Origin: Dipteris shenzhenensis
Lineage: Eukaryota > Polypodiophyta > Polypodiopsida > Gleicheniales
NCBI GenBank assembly: GCA_047967505.1
Contig: CM106540.1
DNA: 64,000 nt
Direction: 5' to 3' (one strand)
In this document: piece by piece, positions 48,901-60,027 of the stretch
Numbering within the stretch: the first letter of the stretch is position 1
How the letters are laid out: every line of letters starts with the position of its first letter
Translations under genes and position numbers: made by a program
The notes under the pieces: model-generated
Databases searched by the model: none
The model's input: the letters and a program-made list of their open reading frames with translations, nothing else
Told to the model about the DNA's origin: nothing

Positions 48901-51182
48901 GGAGGTCTGAGGGCACATTTTCACCCTATGCACTTTGTTGCATGAGCGAAGGCGCAAAATATGGAATGGGTCATTAGGATTTGTATGTCCATGTTCAATT
49001 GGGCCCAAAATTTGCAATAGTACTAAACCATATTTCTTTCATGTTCTTGCAAAGTTTGAGTCCCATCCAAGACCAGATGTGCACACGGAGAGGTTACAGG
49101 GCCCATTTTCACCCTATGCACCTTGTCGCATCACTGAAGTAGCAAAATATGGAATGGGACATTAGGATTTGCATGTCCATGCATCTGATTGTGCTCAAAA
49201 TTTGCACAAGTATTAAAACCTATGTTTTCTATGCTCTTGCAAATTTTGAGTGCCATCTGAAACTGGATGTGGGCACGGGGAGGTGAAAGGGCCCATTTCC
49301 ACCCTATGCACATTGTTGCATCAGTGAAGGAGCAAAATATGGAATGGGTCATTAGGATTTGCATGTCCATGTGTTCAATTGGGCTCACAATTTGCACAGG
49401 TCCTAAACCCTGTGATTTCCATGCTCTTGCAAAGTTTGAATCGCATACAACACTGGAGGTGGGCACGGGGATGTAAGAGATCCCATTTTCACCCTATGCA
49501 CCTTGTTGCACCAATTGTGGAGCAAAATATGGTATGGGTGATCAGGATTTGCATCTCCATGTGTTCGATTGGGCTCAAAATTTACAAGTCCTAAACCCTA
49601 TGGTTTCCATGTGCACAGGGAGCCTAGAGGGCCCATTCTTACCCTATGCACCTTGTTGCATGAGTGAAGGAGCAAAATATGGAATGGGTCCTTAGGATTT
49701 GTATGTCCATGTGTCCGATTGGGCTCACAATTTTCATAGGCCCTAAACCCTATGAATCCATGCTCTTGCAAAGTTTTAGTCCCATTTGACAATGGATGTG
49801 GGCACGAGGAGGCAAGAGGGCCCATTTTCACCTTATGCACCTCGTTGGATCACTGAAGGAACAAAATATGGAATGGGTCATTAGGATTTGCATCTCCATG
49901 TGTCAGATTGGACTCAACATTTATAGAGGTCTTAGAATGTATGGTCTCCATGATCTTGCAAAGTGTGAGTCCCATCTGACACCTGATTTGCATGTCCATG
50001 TGTCTGATTGCACACATCCTAAACCTATGGTTTCCATTCTCTCGCAAAGTATGAGTTCAATTTGACAGCGGATGTGGAGACGAGGAGGTGAGAGGACCCA
50101 TTTCTAGCCTAGGCACCTCATTGCATTAGTGAAAGAGCAAAATATAGAATGGGTCTTTAGGATTGCATGTCCATGTGTCTGATTGGGCTTACAATTTGCA
50201 CAGGTCCTAAACCCTATGGTTTCCATGCTCCTTCAAAGTTTGAGTCCCATAAGGTGTCACATCTGCGCACGGGGAGGTGAAAGGCCCCATTTTCACCCTA
50301 TGCACCTTGTTGCATCAGTGAAGGTGCAAAATAAGAATGGTTCATTAGGATTTGCATGTCCATGTGTCCAATTGGGCTAAGAATCTGCACAGGTCCTAAA
50401 CCCTATGCTCTCCATGATCTTGCAAAGGCTAAGTCCCATCCAACGGCAGATGTGGGCAAGCGGAGGTCAGAGGGCCCATTATCACCCTATGCACCTCGTT
50501 GCATGCGTGGAAGAACAAAATATGGAATGGGTCATTAGGATTTCCATGTCCATGTGTCCGAATGGGTCTCACAATTTGCACAAATCCTAAACCCTATGGT
50601 TTCCATGCTCTTGCAAAGTTTGAGTCCCATCCAGTGTCCTATGTGGGCATGGGAAGGTCAAAGGGCACATTCTCACCCTACGTACCTCGTTGGATCAGTC
50701 AAGGAGGAAAATATGAAATGGGTCATTAGGATTTTCATGTCCATGTGTCCGATTCGGATAAGAATTTGCATAGGTCGTTGTGACATGAAGTTGGGGGTAA
50801 TAAACTTCACGCACCTCTTCACTTCCTGCAGCATTCGAACTGACTGCCAAAGATACTTATCATTGAGAATGAGACATTAGAAAGAAGCTTTTATGCCAAG
50901 ATACCACACCATACTTTCCTCCCTTAGATGAGAATGAAGATGGTAACATCCCAAGTGATGTTGTAGTCAAGCATAGGGAGAAGGAAAGGATCAGCAGAGG
51001 CCATAATCTTAGCGAGCCGGTCTACACCAAAGAGAAGAGCGATACGTTGTTGAAAGAAGATCTTGCAGCTCAACATGACATGAACTGATATATATTGAGT
51101 TTGAAGGGGCTGATTAGGTCGGATGGGTAGATTCCGAGGAAACATTGCACCTCCTTCATAGACACCTTTATACTTAGCTCAA

Positions 51183-51490
51183 AACACTCTACAAACTGTC
51201 ATTAGACACAGAGGCCTATAACTTTCAGTAGAGACATGATATCAAAGATTCAAGTACACAAAGAGATGTAGCTTGAGATGGGCTTCGCGTTAATATAAGT
51301 TTCATTGAAAACAGACAGACGGTTGAAGAGATATGGACAGTTTACTGGAAGGGGGTAAAAACTATTATGAAAACAGACTGTCAAACACAGAGACTCATAA
51401 CTTTTTACAGCAATATTTGATTCAAGATCTGATTATATAGGAACATGCGCCTTGAAGAGAGCTTCGCGCTGATATAAATTTCATTACAAT
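51183..51490. repeat. Tandem repeat of about 175 bp inside the G LTR
   Basis: Two diverged copies sharing CACAGAG.C.CATAACTTT, GATT.AAG and GCTTCGCG.T.ATATAA.TTTCATT, at about 51183-51311 and 51358-51490. Confidence 0.6.
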
Positions 51491-52044
51491 GAGCAGAAAG
51501 TTATGAGCAAATAACTAATAGGGGGTCAAACTGTCATGAAAACTACCCTCCACCCAGGCTAATTTCGCCTGAGCAGGATGCTCCCTCAAGACTCCACCTT
51601 CATCAACGATCCACCCCTCATAGATTTCGCCTAGAAGAGGGGAAGAAGTTTGCATAGTGGCTCGGGAAACAAATGGACCATGTGTGCACAGTGAGCAGCC
51701 GAATAGAATGAATTTTTAAGGCTTTGAAAGAAAGAAAAGGGAAGAGACACTCAAGAGAGAGAGAGAACCTGAAGTGACCTTCATTACAAATAGAGTGAGA
51801 ATCCACCTCAACACTACAAACACAAGGGAGAAGAAGAGGTTTCATACATACAAGAGGGAGCGGAAGCTCCAAGACTACTCATAGAGAGAGAATAAACTAG
51901 AGAGAGAAGGACTCAAGAGTCTACATAAGAGAATATCTACAAGAGGAAGAGAAGGCTCATGGAAGAGGCTTGGGGAGACTAGAACTACAGCAACATAAGG
52001 CCCAATGGTGGAAGAGATTCTGATAAACAAGGGAGAGGAGGGCT

Positions 52045-52054
52045 CCTTTTATAG
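52045..52054 (-). promoter_or_regulatory. TATA box of Gypsy G LTR
   Basis: CTATAAAAGG in the sense (minus) direction, about 610 bases into the LTR, which suggests a U3 of roughly 600 bases and a long R/U5. Confidence 0.6.
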
Positions 52055-52661
52055 AGATTTTGTTACCCTCCTTCACCCATTTACAATTGCTGCCTATAGA
52101 TTCCTTTCCCCATCAATCACCTAAGCACATATGTCACCATCCATGTCCTTTTTGGCTACTCTTGCCATGTGTCCCATCAAAATATGCTCAAGACTCTTAA
52201 AATATTGAGAAAGTCAAGAGTCTTCTCACATGGAGCCCATAGGGACCCTCTATTTTCCACATGTCCACATCCTCCTTATTCCACATAGGAGTTCTAGAAG
52301 GATTCCTCTTGACTTCACACTCCTCCACATGCCTTCCACACGCTTGGCATGTGGCCTCTCTTATATTATTGGAACACATGGACATGAGCCCACCTCTTTA
52401 TATGACTCACTCTTCCTATTTTCTAAAAAACTCATAATATCCCATACACAAATAACTCTCACCCCATACCAAGGTATTTATAATTTATACCTATGGTATT
52501 TACAATGAGCCATTCCACTCATCCTCTCAATCCCATACAATATCATAGAAAATAGAAATAAGTGAGAGCCGCTAGGCTATCACTTGATACTCAAACTCTT
52601 ATCAAACATAGAGAAAAACAATACCAATGCCAAATTAAAAATATCAATTTTTGGCGTCACA

Positions 52662-52674
52662 TCTTTCCCCCCCC
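52662..52674 (-). other. Polypurine tract of Gypsy G
   Basis: Sense GGGGGGGGAAAGA directly before the LTR TGTGAC. Confidence 0.75.
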
Positions 52675-52712
52675 AGCAGATCCTCTCTAGTACAGAGAGG
52701 GTCTGCTAGCCC

Positions 52713-53690
52713 TTAAGGTGGTCGAGCATAGAAGAATTTAAGGTGATACTCATTGGTGCGTCCAGGTATCACCATGCCATCAACATCCTCAAGCTGATAG
52801 GTTCCATTCGTGACATTCATATACATCCTTATGGAGGCATGGCCAAAAGTAACCAATCTCTGCTTCTGTTGTGGAGTTAACCCTTGAGGCAACATGCCTT
52901 CTTCCACTTATTTCTGAACATCTTGTAGTTTTGGCCATCCAGTGTTTACCCAAAAAACCACTCCCCGATCTGGCGCTACAATGGCTTTAGCTAACCCATT
53001 TGCCCTTTGATTTTCTTTTTTGTTTATATGAACAAACTTGCAAAAATCGAAGCGACTACATTGTGCCATAGCCTTTTGATTAAGCTCCTTCAAATGAGGA
53101 CTTCTTGTCTTGTAATGCCCTTGCATTTGCTTTATAATAAGTTGAGAATCTCCTCTTACTTCCAATTCTTTAACTTGACTTTGAAGACAACCCTCCAAAC
53201 CAAGAATCAAAGCATTATACTCAGCTGCATTGTTAGTTGTGATACCTGGAAGCTCTTGTCCTCTTGCCCATACCTCTTGACCTTTAGGATTCATCAAGAC
53301 TATCCCCCCGGCTCCTTGTTGGCATGAAGGACTAAAAGCCCCATCAAAATACAAAACAAAAGCTGTTGGTGCTGTATCCCTTTCATATTTAATGTTCTCC
53401 TTACATTTCTTTTCTTCTCCTAGATCCTCCCGCCCTGTGAGCAAATCTGCCATAGTGGACCTAGTGGTATTTTCAGTGACATAAGAGAAAGAGAACTCTT
53501 GAAGCTCTGACAACCATTTTTCAAATCTCCCCCCAGGATTAGGCTTGCGAACTAGATATGCTAATATAGACTGAGAGGTAAGGAAGAAAAATGGTCGAGG
53601 TAATAAATAGGAGCGAAACTTTCTGATGGAAAACACCAAAGAGAGAGCTTGCTGCTCCATTTCTTAGGAGGTCCTAAAACTTCTATGTTG
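52713..53690 (-). pseudogene. Gypsy G RNase H pair and integrase tail
   Basis: 3' part of a Ty3/Gypsy pol, reading leftwards. From about 53690 comes the end of the normal RT-linked RNase H (EMEQQALSLVFSIRKFRSYL, SQSILAYLV, SELQEFSFSYV). After a linker, a second RNase H of archaeal type follows (YFDGAFSPSCQQGAGGIVL, NNAAEYNALILGLE, RGDSQLIIKQMQG), which defines the plant Tat lineage. Its last catalytic Asp is Asn (RANGLAK; family ADxLA). After a TAA at 52908 the frame continues as the polyprotein C-terminus (TNGTYQLEDVDG, TNEYHLKFFY). The integrase core that should lie between is deleted. Another TAA precedes the Met at 53660. Further upstream the sequence changes to Copia F leader, so the element is 5'-truncated. 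Confidence 0.82.
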
Positions 53691-54206
53691 CTCATTATTT
53701 GCACTCTGGTGGAGTTTTTCAATCCGTGTGTTGGACCCAGTGATTGAGACCACGGTTTTTAAACCCGTCTGTCCCATTGCATTCCGGACGCCCAAAAACC
53801 CCTACCTGTCAATTCTTGCGCGATTCGGTGGAGGATTTTCAGAGTTATAGATCTCTGTGTATTAGATTTCATCTCTTTGTTATGCATTTTCCATTCTAAG
53901 GTTTTGAAACCTTAGATTTATGCCACATGGCAGTGGATAAGTGTTGACTCCCATTTCTCACTCATCGATTGGGATTTTGGAGTTCTGGCAGAAGAGAGAT
54001 ATTTGCAAATTTTCTTGTTGATTCCATTATGCAATGGCACCCATGTTTTGAGGCATCTCAGGTTCTATTTTCAATAGCGGTCATTACCGTGGGACTATGA
54101 TTTCTTGAGCATACCTTATGCAGATCACTCTGATTGTAGTTTGAGTAGTGTGCGCTCATTCTTGGTGTGCATTGGGTTGTAGTGGATGATTTATAGGCCA
54201 TTTGGA
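53691..54206 (+). other. Copia F leader, left of A3 insertion
   Basis: Non-coding sequence judged to be contiguous with 59588-60027 before A3 inserted, because the A3 duplication TTGGA joins the two sides. No LTR end or Met-tRNA primer site of F was found, so its 5' LTR is missing or lies beyond the junction with Gypsy G. Confidence 0.45.
54202..54206 (+). other. A3 target-site duplication, left
   Basis: TTGGA, repeated at 59583-59587. Confidence 0.9.
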
Positions 54207-54450
54207 TGTAAAGAATAAGGGAGAGAGATAGGAGACTCAAGTTCAGCTTTCTTCACAACACACAACGATAATACAATAGAAGAGGGAAATACCCTATATG
54301 TCAAACCCTAGAATACGTGGTTCATATGTGAACCCAAACCAAAAACATACGTGGTAGTCTAACTACACCACGAGTACAACTAACATAGGCGGTGACATAA
54401 ATGATAGTCATCCAGGAGATATATCGGGGGTAGAGCTTGATATCTCAACA
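54207..54450 (-). mobile_element. A3 3' LTR
   Basis: 244 bp. Short LTR form: compared with A1 and A2 it lacks 54 bases between two GTTGTGTG-type repeats, consistent with a slippage deletion. Confidence 0.93.
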
Positions 54451-57400
54451 CTCCCCCTCAAGCTCAAATCCATCTCACGTACACCAAGCAAGCTCCTAAA
54501 TCTGCGAAGCTTCTCGGTACCCAATGCCTTCGTAAAAATATCAGCCACCTGCTCCTCAGTGCTGACATAGACAAGATCAATCTCACCAGCTAGAACCTTC
54601 TCTCTCACAAAGTGATAATGCACCTCAATGTGCTTCGTTCTAGCATGATAAACTGGGTTATTAGCAAGCATGATGCTGCTAATGTTGTCACAATGAATGA
54701 CAACTGCTGCATGAACTGACTGTCCCATATCTGCAAGTAGCTTCCGTAACCAAGCTACCTCACATGCAGCCATTGCTGCACCCCTGTACTCAGCCTCTGT
54801 GCTCGACAAGGCAACTGTTGGCTGCTTCTTGCTGCTCCAACTGATGGCACCACTCCCAAGGGAAAACATAAAACCACTAGTAGATCTCCTGTCTGAGACA
54901 CTACCAGCCCAGTCAGCATCTGTGTATCCATGTACCTGTAATGCACACCCAGCTTCATAAAACAGTCCATAATGCAATGTAGACTTCACATACCGCAGTA
55001 TGCGCCTAGCCGCATCCAAATGTGGCTTCCTCGGTGCCTGCATAAACTGACTCACCAGCCCCACAGCATAGCTCAAATCTGGTCGGGTTATAGTCATGTA
55101 AATCAAGCTACCTACTATGCGCCTGTACATAGTAATATCTTCAAGAAGCTCACCTGACTCTGCATTGAGCTTCACATTCTGCTCCAATGGAACAGAGATA
55201 GGCTTACAGCCTGTCATCCCATATTTGGACAGCATGTCCAAACCGTATTGCCTTTGCAACAGCCATATCCCACTCGGGGATCTAATAACCTCAATGCCCA
55301 AGAAGTAACGCAGCTCTCCCAAATCCTTCATCTCAAATTTCTGCTTCAACAGCAGCTTCACTTCATTAATGTCTGCATCACTATCACCTGTAATAATCAA
55401 GTCATCAACATAGATGACTATAAGCACAATCCCTCTGTTTGTCCTTTTCACATAAAGTGAAAAATCTGAATTGGAAATCTGAAATCCAATAGTGACAAGA
55501 TATTGCCCTATCTTGTCTGACCATGCCCTCGGCGCCTGTTTTAAGCCATACAAGGCTTTGCGCAACCTGCATACAAAATCGGGGTGTGAATTATCCTCAT
55601 AACCTTCTGGCTGCATCATATAAACCTCTTCCTGCAAATCACCATGCAAGAAGGCATTTTTCACATCCATCTGATGCAAAGACCATCCCTTTGCAGCAGC
55701 CATAGCAATTACTGCTCTCACGGTTGCCATCCTTGCAACTGGGCTGAAAGTTTCCTCATAGTCAATTCCATATGTCTGCACAAAACCTTTGGCAACCAAT
55801 CTTGCCTTGTACCTGCTAACAGACCCATCAGCATTGTGCTTTACTTTGTAGACCCACTTGCAGCCAATAGCCTTCTTATCATGAGGCAAAGGCATCAAAT
55901 CCCAAGTCTGGTTTGCATCCAAGGCAGCCATCTCTTCATCCATAGCTGCTTCCCAATTTTTATGCCCTGCTGCATCCTCAAAACATGTGGGCTCTGGCTC
56001 CTCTAGAACCTTGACCATATAAGCATAGTGATGTGCTGTATACCCATCATATCTCAGCCTGTCAACTGGATACTTAATACGAGTGGACCTCCGTACAACT
56101 GGATCAGTTGCAGGAGTCTTTAAATCATGCCTGCTTTTCCTTGCACCAGGTGTAACAACAGAAGGAATCCCAAGTTCCTCATCAAGGCTCATTTCAGAGC
56201 CGCTTGACTCTCCATCAACATGAGAGCTACCAGCAGACACATCAAACACTGGAGCATGGTCTACTTTTTCTTTTCCCTTAAGTGATACCTGCACAACACT
56301 ATCAGGGCTGCCATGTGACGATTCACTAGATCTCAATCTCCCTGTCCATGCATTAGATCCACTAGTAGAGGACTCTCTGGGTCCACTCAAGGCTTGAGAT
56401 TGCTGCTCTGCATTTATTGCAGCATTCCCATTTCCTGCATCTGCATCTCCTACCATAACAATTGGTGCATACCAGCTGCTCATTTCATCAAAAACAACAT
56501 CTCTGCTCACTTGCATTTTGTGGGTGGAAGGGTTATAACAACGATACCCTTTCTGGTGCAGAGCATATCCAATAAAGATGCATTTTTCTGCCTTTGGATC
56601 CAGCTTTGTTCTCTTCTCATCAGAAACATGAATATAAGCTATGCAACCAAATACCTTCAAGTGAGAAATATCTGGTTTTTGGCCTGTATACATTTCTTCA
56701 GGCGTCATGCCATGGACAGCTGCAGTGGGGGTTCTGTTCATAATATAAACAGCAGTTGCTACTGCTTCAGCCCAAAAATAATCAGTCATGTTTTTCTCAT
56801 TTAGGATCGCCCGTCCTACTTCTGCAATATGCCTGTTCTTCCTTTCTGCAACCCCATTCTGCTGAGGGGTAGACCTGCATGAGTACTTCCTTTGAATTCC
56901 CTGTTCTTTCAGATATTCACAAAATTCTTCTGAAAAGTACTCTCCCCCTCCATCAGATCTTAGCACTTTAATATGCACACCTTTCTCTTTTTCAACCATG
57001 GCCTTAAAAGCCTTGAAATGGCTGAACACTTCACTTTTGTGCTTCATAAAATAAATCCACACCTTCCTAGTGTAGTCATCAATAAACGTCACATAATAAT
57101 GGCATCCACCAATAGAAGCAGTTTTGGTTGTCCAAACATCTGAATGGATCACTTCCAAAGGTCTTCTGCTCACCTTAGCATTTTTGGGAAATGCATGTCT
57201 GGCCTGCTTACCCATTTGGCATGCTTCACATACCTTTTGCATTCCCTCAACTCTGAATTTAGGCAAACCTGCAACAATGTTTTTCGTTTGCATAGATTTC
57301 AGCCTTTGTATATTCACGTGCCCAATGCGCTTGTGCCATATCTCAATATCTGCAATGACACCTCTCCCATGCGCAAACATAGCAGCTTTCACCTCAGGCA

Positions 57401-58763
57401 TATCAACATCCAAGGTGAACATTCTGCCATTTTTGTTGCCTTTCGCAACCAAGCGGCACTTATTTTTCAAGTCCTCAACAAAGCATCCATCAGGATTAAA
57501 TCTAACCTGCAGACCTTGCTCAACCATCTGGCCAACTGAAACCAGGTTCTTAGTGATTTTTGGAACATGAAGTACATCTGCCAAGTACTTCGTTTTGCCA
57601 TCCTGCATAGCCAATGGCACTTTACCAACCTACGTAATTGGGTGCGCAGTATCATCACCTGTTTCAACATAACCTGGCTTATCCAAATTTCTAACATCAT
57701 GAAACCACTCACCATGACTAGTCATGTGGTTAGAGGCACCTGAATCAACATACCAAACATCATTGCAAGCTGCAGCATCTCCTGACATGGAGTTAACCAT
57801 ATGCTGCATCACAAAGAGGTGCTCATTTCTGTCGTCACCATGCCCACTTGATGATGCATAGTTGCTTTGCTGCAACTTCCCACTTTTGATGTCATTCTGC
57901 TTTTTATAGCATGTATTCTCCTTGTGTCCAGGCTTTCCACAATAATAGCATTCTGTGCTGCTATTTACTTGCTGGTTCCTTTGCCATGAACCACGGCCTC
58001 TTTGGCTCCCCCTGCCTCTAGAACTACCACGTCCTCCTCCATAGGACTGGTTTTCCTGTTGTTGCTGTTGGTTCTGATTTCCTGCACGGCCACCAAAATG
58101 GCCTCTTCCTCTACCCCTGCCTCTACCTGTATTCGAGTAGAAAGCAGTCTCTTGAGAAGTTGAGGTGGCTGAACCACCATTCCTTTGCTCTTCACTCAGC
58201 AAGAGAGCAATAAGTTCCTGAAAATCAGGAAATGTTTCACGGACTCCAATGGATGTCCGAAATTGTGCATAATCTTTCCCAAGACCATTCAAGGTCACGG
58301 ACACTAAGTCCTCATCATCAACAGGTGCTCCAATGGAGGCAAGAGAATCTGCAAGGCCTTTCACCTTCAAGGAATACTCATTTATATTCAGATTTTTCCT
58401 TTGCACATTGTGCAACTCCTGCTTTAGCTGCATCTTTCGTGCTTTGGTATTTGTGCTATACAGCTTCACCAATGTATCCCATGCCTCCTTAGGCGTCTCT
58501 ACATCCTGTATATGCACAATCATAGAATCTGAAATGCTAACGGACAGCCAATACAGGCATTTTCTGGCTTTTTCATGCCATTCTTTAAAGGCCTTCAATT
58601 CAGCAGGAGTGGGAGCATCACCCAAAACTGGTTCTGCAGTTTCACCACTGATGTACTCCCAAACTCCCTTTCCCATAAGGAAATTTGTCATCCTGAACTT
58701 CCATGCTTGGAAGTTGTTCTTGTCAAGCTTCTCACTGACAATGGTAGACAGATTCTCAGACAT
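54408..58763 (-). pseudogene. Copia A3 gag-pol, one premature stop
   Basis: A 1,452-codon frame with a single nonsense codon, TAG at 57630-57632 just after the protease, where A2 has CAG. Gag starts at ATG 58763 (58790 also possible). Zinc knuckle CYYCGKPGHKENTC at about residues 271-284; protease VDSGASNHM at about 338. Integrase has HKRIGHVNIQRL, an intact Asp/Asp/Glu set (SDVWT, SDGGGEY, NGVAERKN) and a GKKR-like C-terminal region. RT has [27 protein letters not shown] and YVDD at 55402-55413. RNase H has TDADWAG, STEAEY, CDNISS and HARTKHIEV. The frame crosses the polypurine tract and ends 43 bases into the 3' LTR. All catalytic residues I could check are present. Confidence 0.93.
54451..54463 (-). 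other. A3 polypurine tract
   Basis: Sense GCTTGAGGGGGAG next to the 3' LTR, also coding. Confidence 0.8.
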
Positions 58764-59325
58764 TTTACAAATCACGAATTGCAACAGCAACCTGTAAACA
58801 CAGCAAATGCCTCACAAGGGCAAATAGCAAAACTTCTGCAAAAAGCCTCACAGGGGCAGATCTGCAACACTGACGAAAGTGGTATTTCACCACACAGTCA
58901 CTTCCTAGTGACGATTTTGCATCAACAGGCAACAGGCATAAATCTGCAACTCCCAATATCTCTGCACACAGGCATACGATGCAATTTCTGTGGCACCTTT
59001 CCACCGACTAGCCGCGTGGTCGCACAGCGAAAAACAGGGCCTTCTTCTGAGTGCCTGTGAAGAACTTCCGCCTTCAAAACGGGCCCCGAAACAGCCTCAA
59101 ATTAAAAAAGTAAAGTCGCCAAGGGCATCGCCCTCTCCCATAGCATATACTGCACTCTCGCCACACCGCGAAGGGCCTCTCAATCTGAAACAGTGCACTC
59201 CTGCACTTCTGGCTGTGCTACCTGCAGAGATTTGCTCCCAAACTCAAAATAGGAAAGCAACACTGGTCCTCTTACCAGGACACCACAAACTTGGCTTGCT
59301 TTCTTGAGCTCCTTACCACGAACAA

Positions 59326-59338
59326 GGCTCTGATACCA
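59326..59338 (-). other. A3 primer-binding site (tRNA-iMet)
   Basis: GGCTCTGATACCA on plus, abutting the 5' LTR. Confidence 0.92.
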
Positions 59339-59582
59339 TGTAAAGAATAAGGGAGAGAGATAGGAGACTCAAGTTCAGCTTTCTTCACAACACACAACGA
59401 TAATACAATAGAAGAGGGAAATACCCTATATGTCAAACCCTAGAATGCGTGGTTCATATGTGAACCCAAACCAAAAACATACGTGGTAGTCTAACTACAC
59501 CACGAGTACAACTAACATAGGCGGTGACATAAATGATAGTCATCCAGGAGATATATCGGGGGTAGAGCTTGATATCTCAACA
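59339..59582 (-). mobile_element. A3 5' LTR
   Basis: 244 bp, TGTAAAGAATAAGG...CTCAACA on plus; one mismatch to the 3' LTR. The leader of about 560 bases lies at 58764-59325. Confidence 0.93.
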
Positions 59583-59587
59583 TTGGA

Positions 59588-60027
59588 TGCATTACAGTCC
59601 TTATTGGATGCGTTGATAGGCCCAAATTGCCTTGTGGGATGCTATTTTTTATGGACGCTTTGCACATGGATGTTATTTTATGCTGAGGGACAGCTTTGAC
59701 ACATTGCGGGTGATGCACTGATAGTGCTATGCTCTCTTGGATGAGATATTATTAATGCATATGCCAATGGATGGTGTTTATGCTTGAGTCATTTGGCACT
59801 TATTGGCATTTTGGATTGCCATTGCAGTTGGCATTTTCTTTTGGGCCAGATTTGCTCATATGGATGCATAGTATATGCACATGAGTCAGATGCATCTTTT
59901 GATGCTTTGAGCTTTGAGTTTTGGTGATATTTCACTCTATTGTGGCATACACATTTGGGTGCACCTAGTATTTGGTGTGATTCTCTCTTGCAGGCACTAG
60001 CATTTGGGATTTTGTTTCATTTTCATC
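59588..60027 (+). other. Copia F leader, right of A3 insertion
   Basis: Non-coding, T/G-rich, with repeated TTGGCATTTT/TTGGATGC motifs, leading to the F gag ATG at 60028. Confidence 0.5.

Larger units (their letters stand above)
40535..50778 (+). repeat. 190-bp satellite, forward, right-hand array
   Basis: Largest array, with protease-bearing blocks at 43909-44071 and 44930-45968. Monomers in 45969-48350 are colinear with 37034-39414 at roughly 90 percent. The array ends exactly at the TG end of the Gypsy G LTR (50779). Confidence 0.9.
50779..52661 (-). mobile_element. 3' LTR of Tat-type Gypsy element G
   Basis: 1883 bp with 6-bp terminal inverted ends TGTGAC...GTCACA, followed on its inner side by a purine tract (sense GGGGGGGGAAAGA). 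It contains a strong TATA box and an internal degenerate tandem repeat. The outer end meets satellite at 50778. Length and structure are normal for plant Gypsy elements. The 5' LTR is not in this window. Confidence 0.8.
54207..59582 (-). mobile_element. Copia A3, young full-length element
   Basis: 5376 bp with two 244-bp LTRs that differ by one base (GAATACGTGG versus GAATGCGTGG), primer site, one nearly uninterrupted gag-pol frame, polypurine tract and a perfect TTGGA target duplication. It is the most recently inserted element in the window and is nested in the F leader. Confidence 0.95.

Noticed and set aside
18749-50778. Dozens of short frames reading MEWVIRICMSMC... or similar
   Set aside because: They are one phase of the 190-bp satellite; the unit is not a multiple of three, frames break at every unit, and there is no sign of coding constraint.
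15756-50778. CRISPR-like array because of regular repeats
   Set aside because: The repeat is 190 bp with no unique spacers, in plant-type heterochromatin.
53691-54206. A 5' LTR or Met-tRNA primer site for Copia F
   Set aside because: I searched by eye for TGGTATCAGAG and for the D-type LTR sequence and found neither here nor at 59588-60027.
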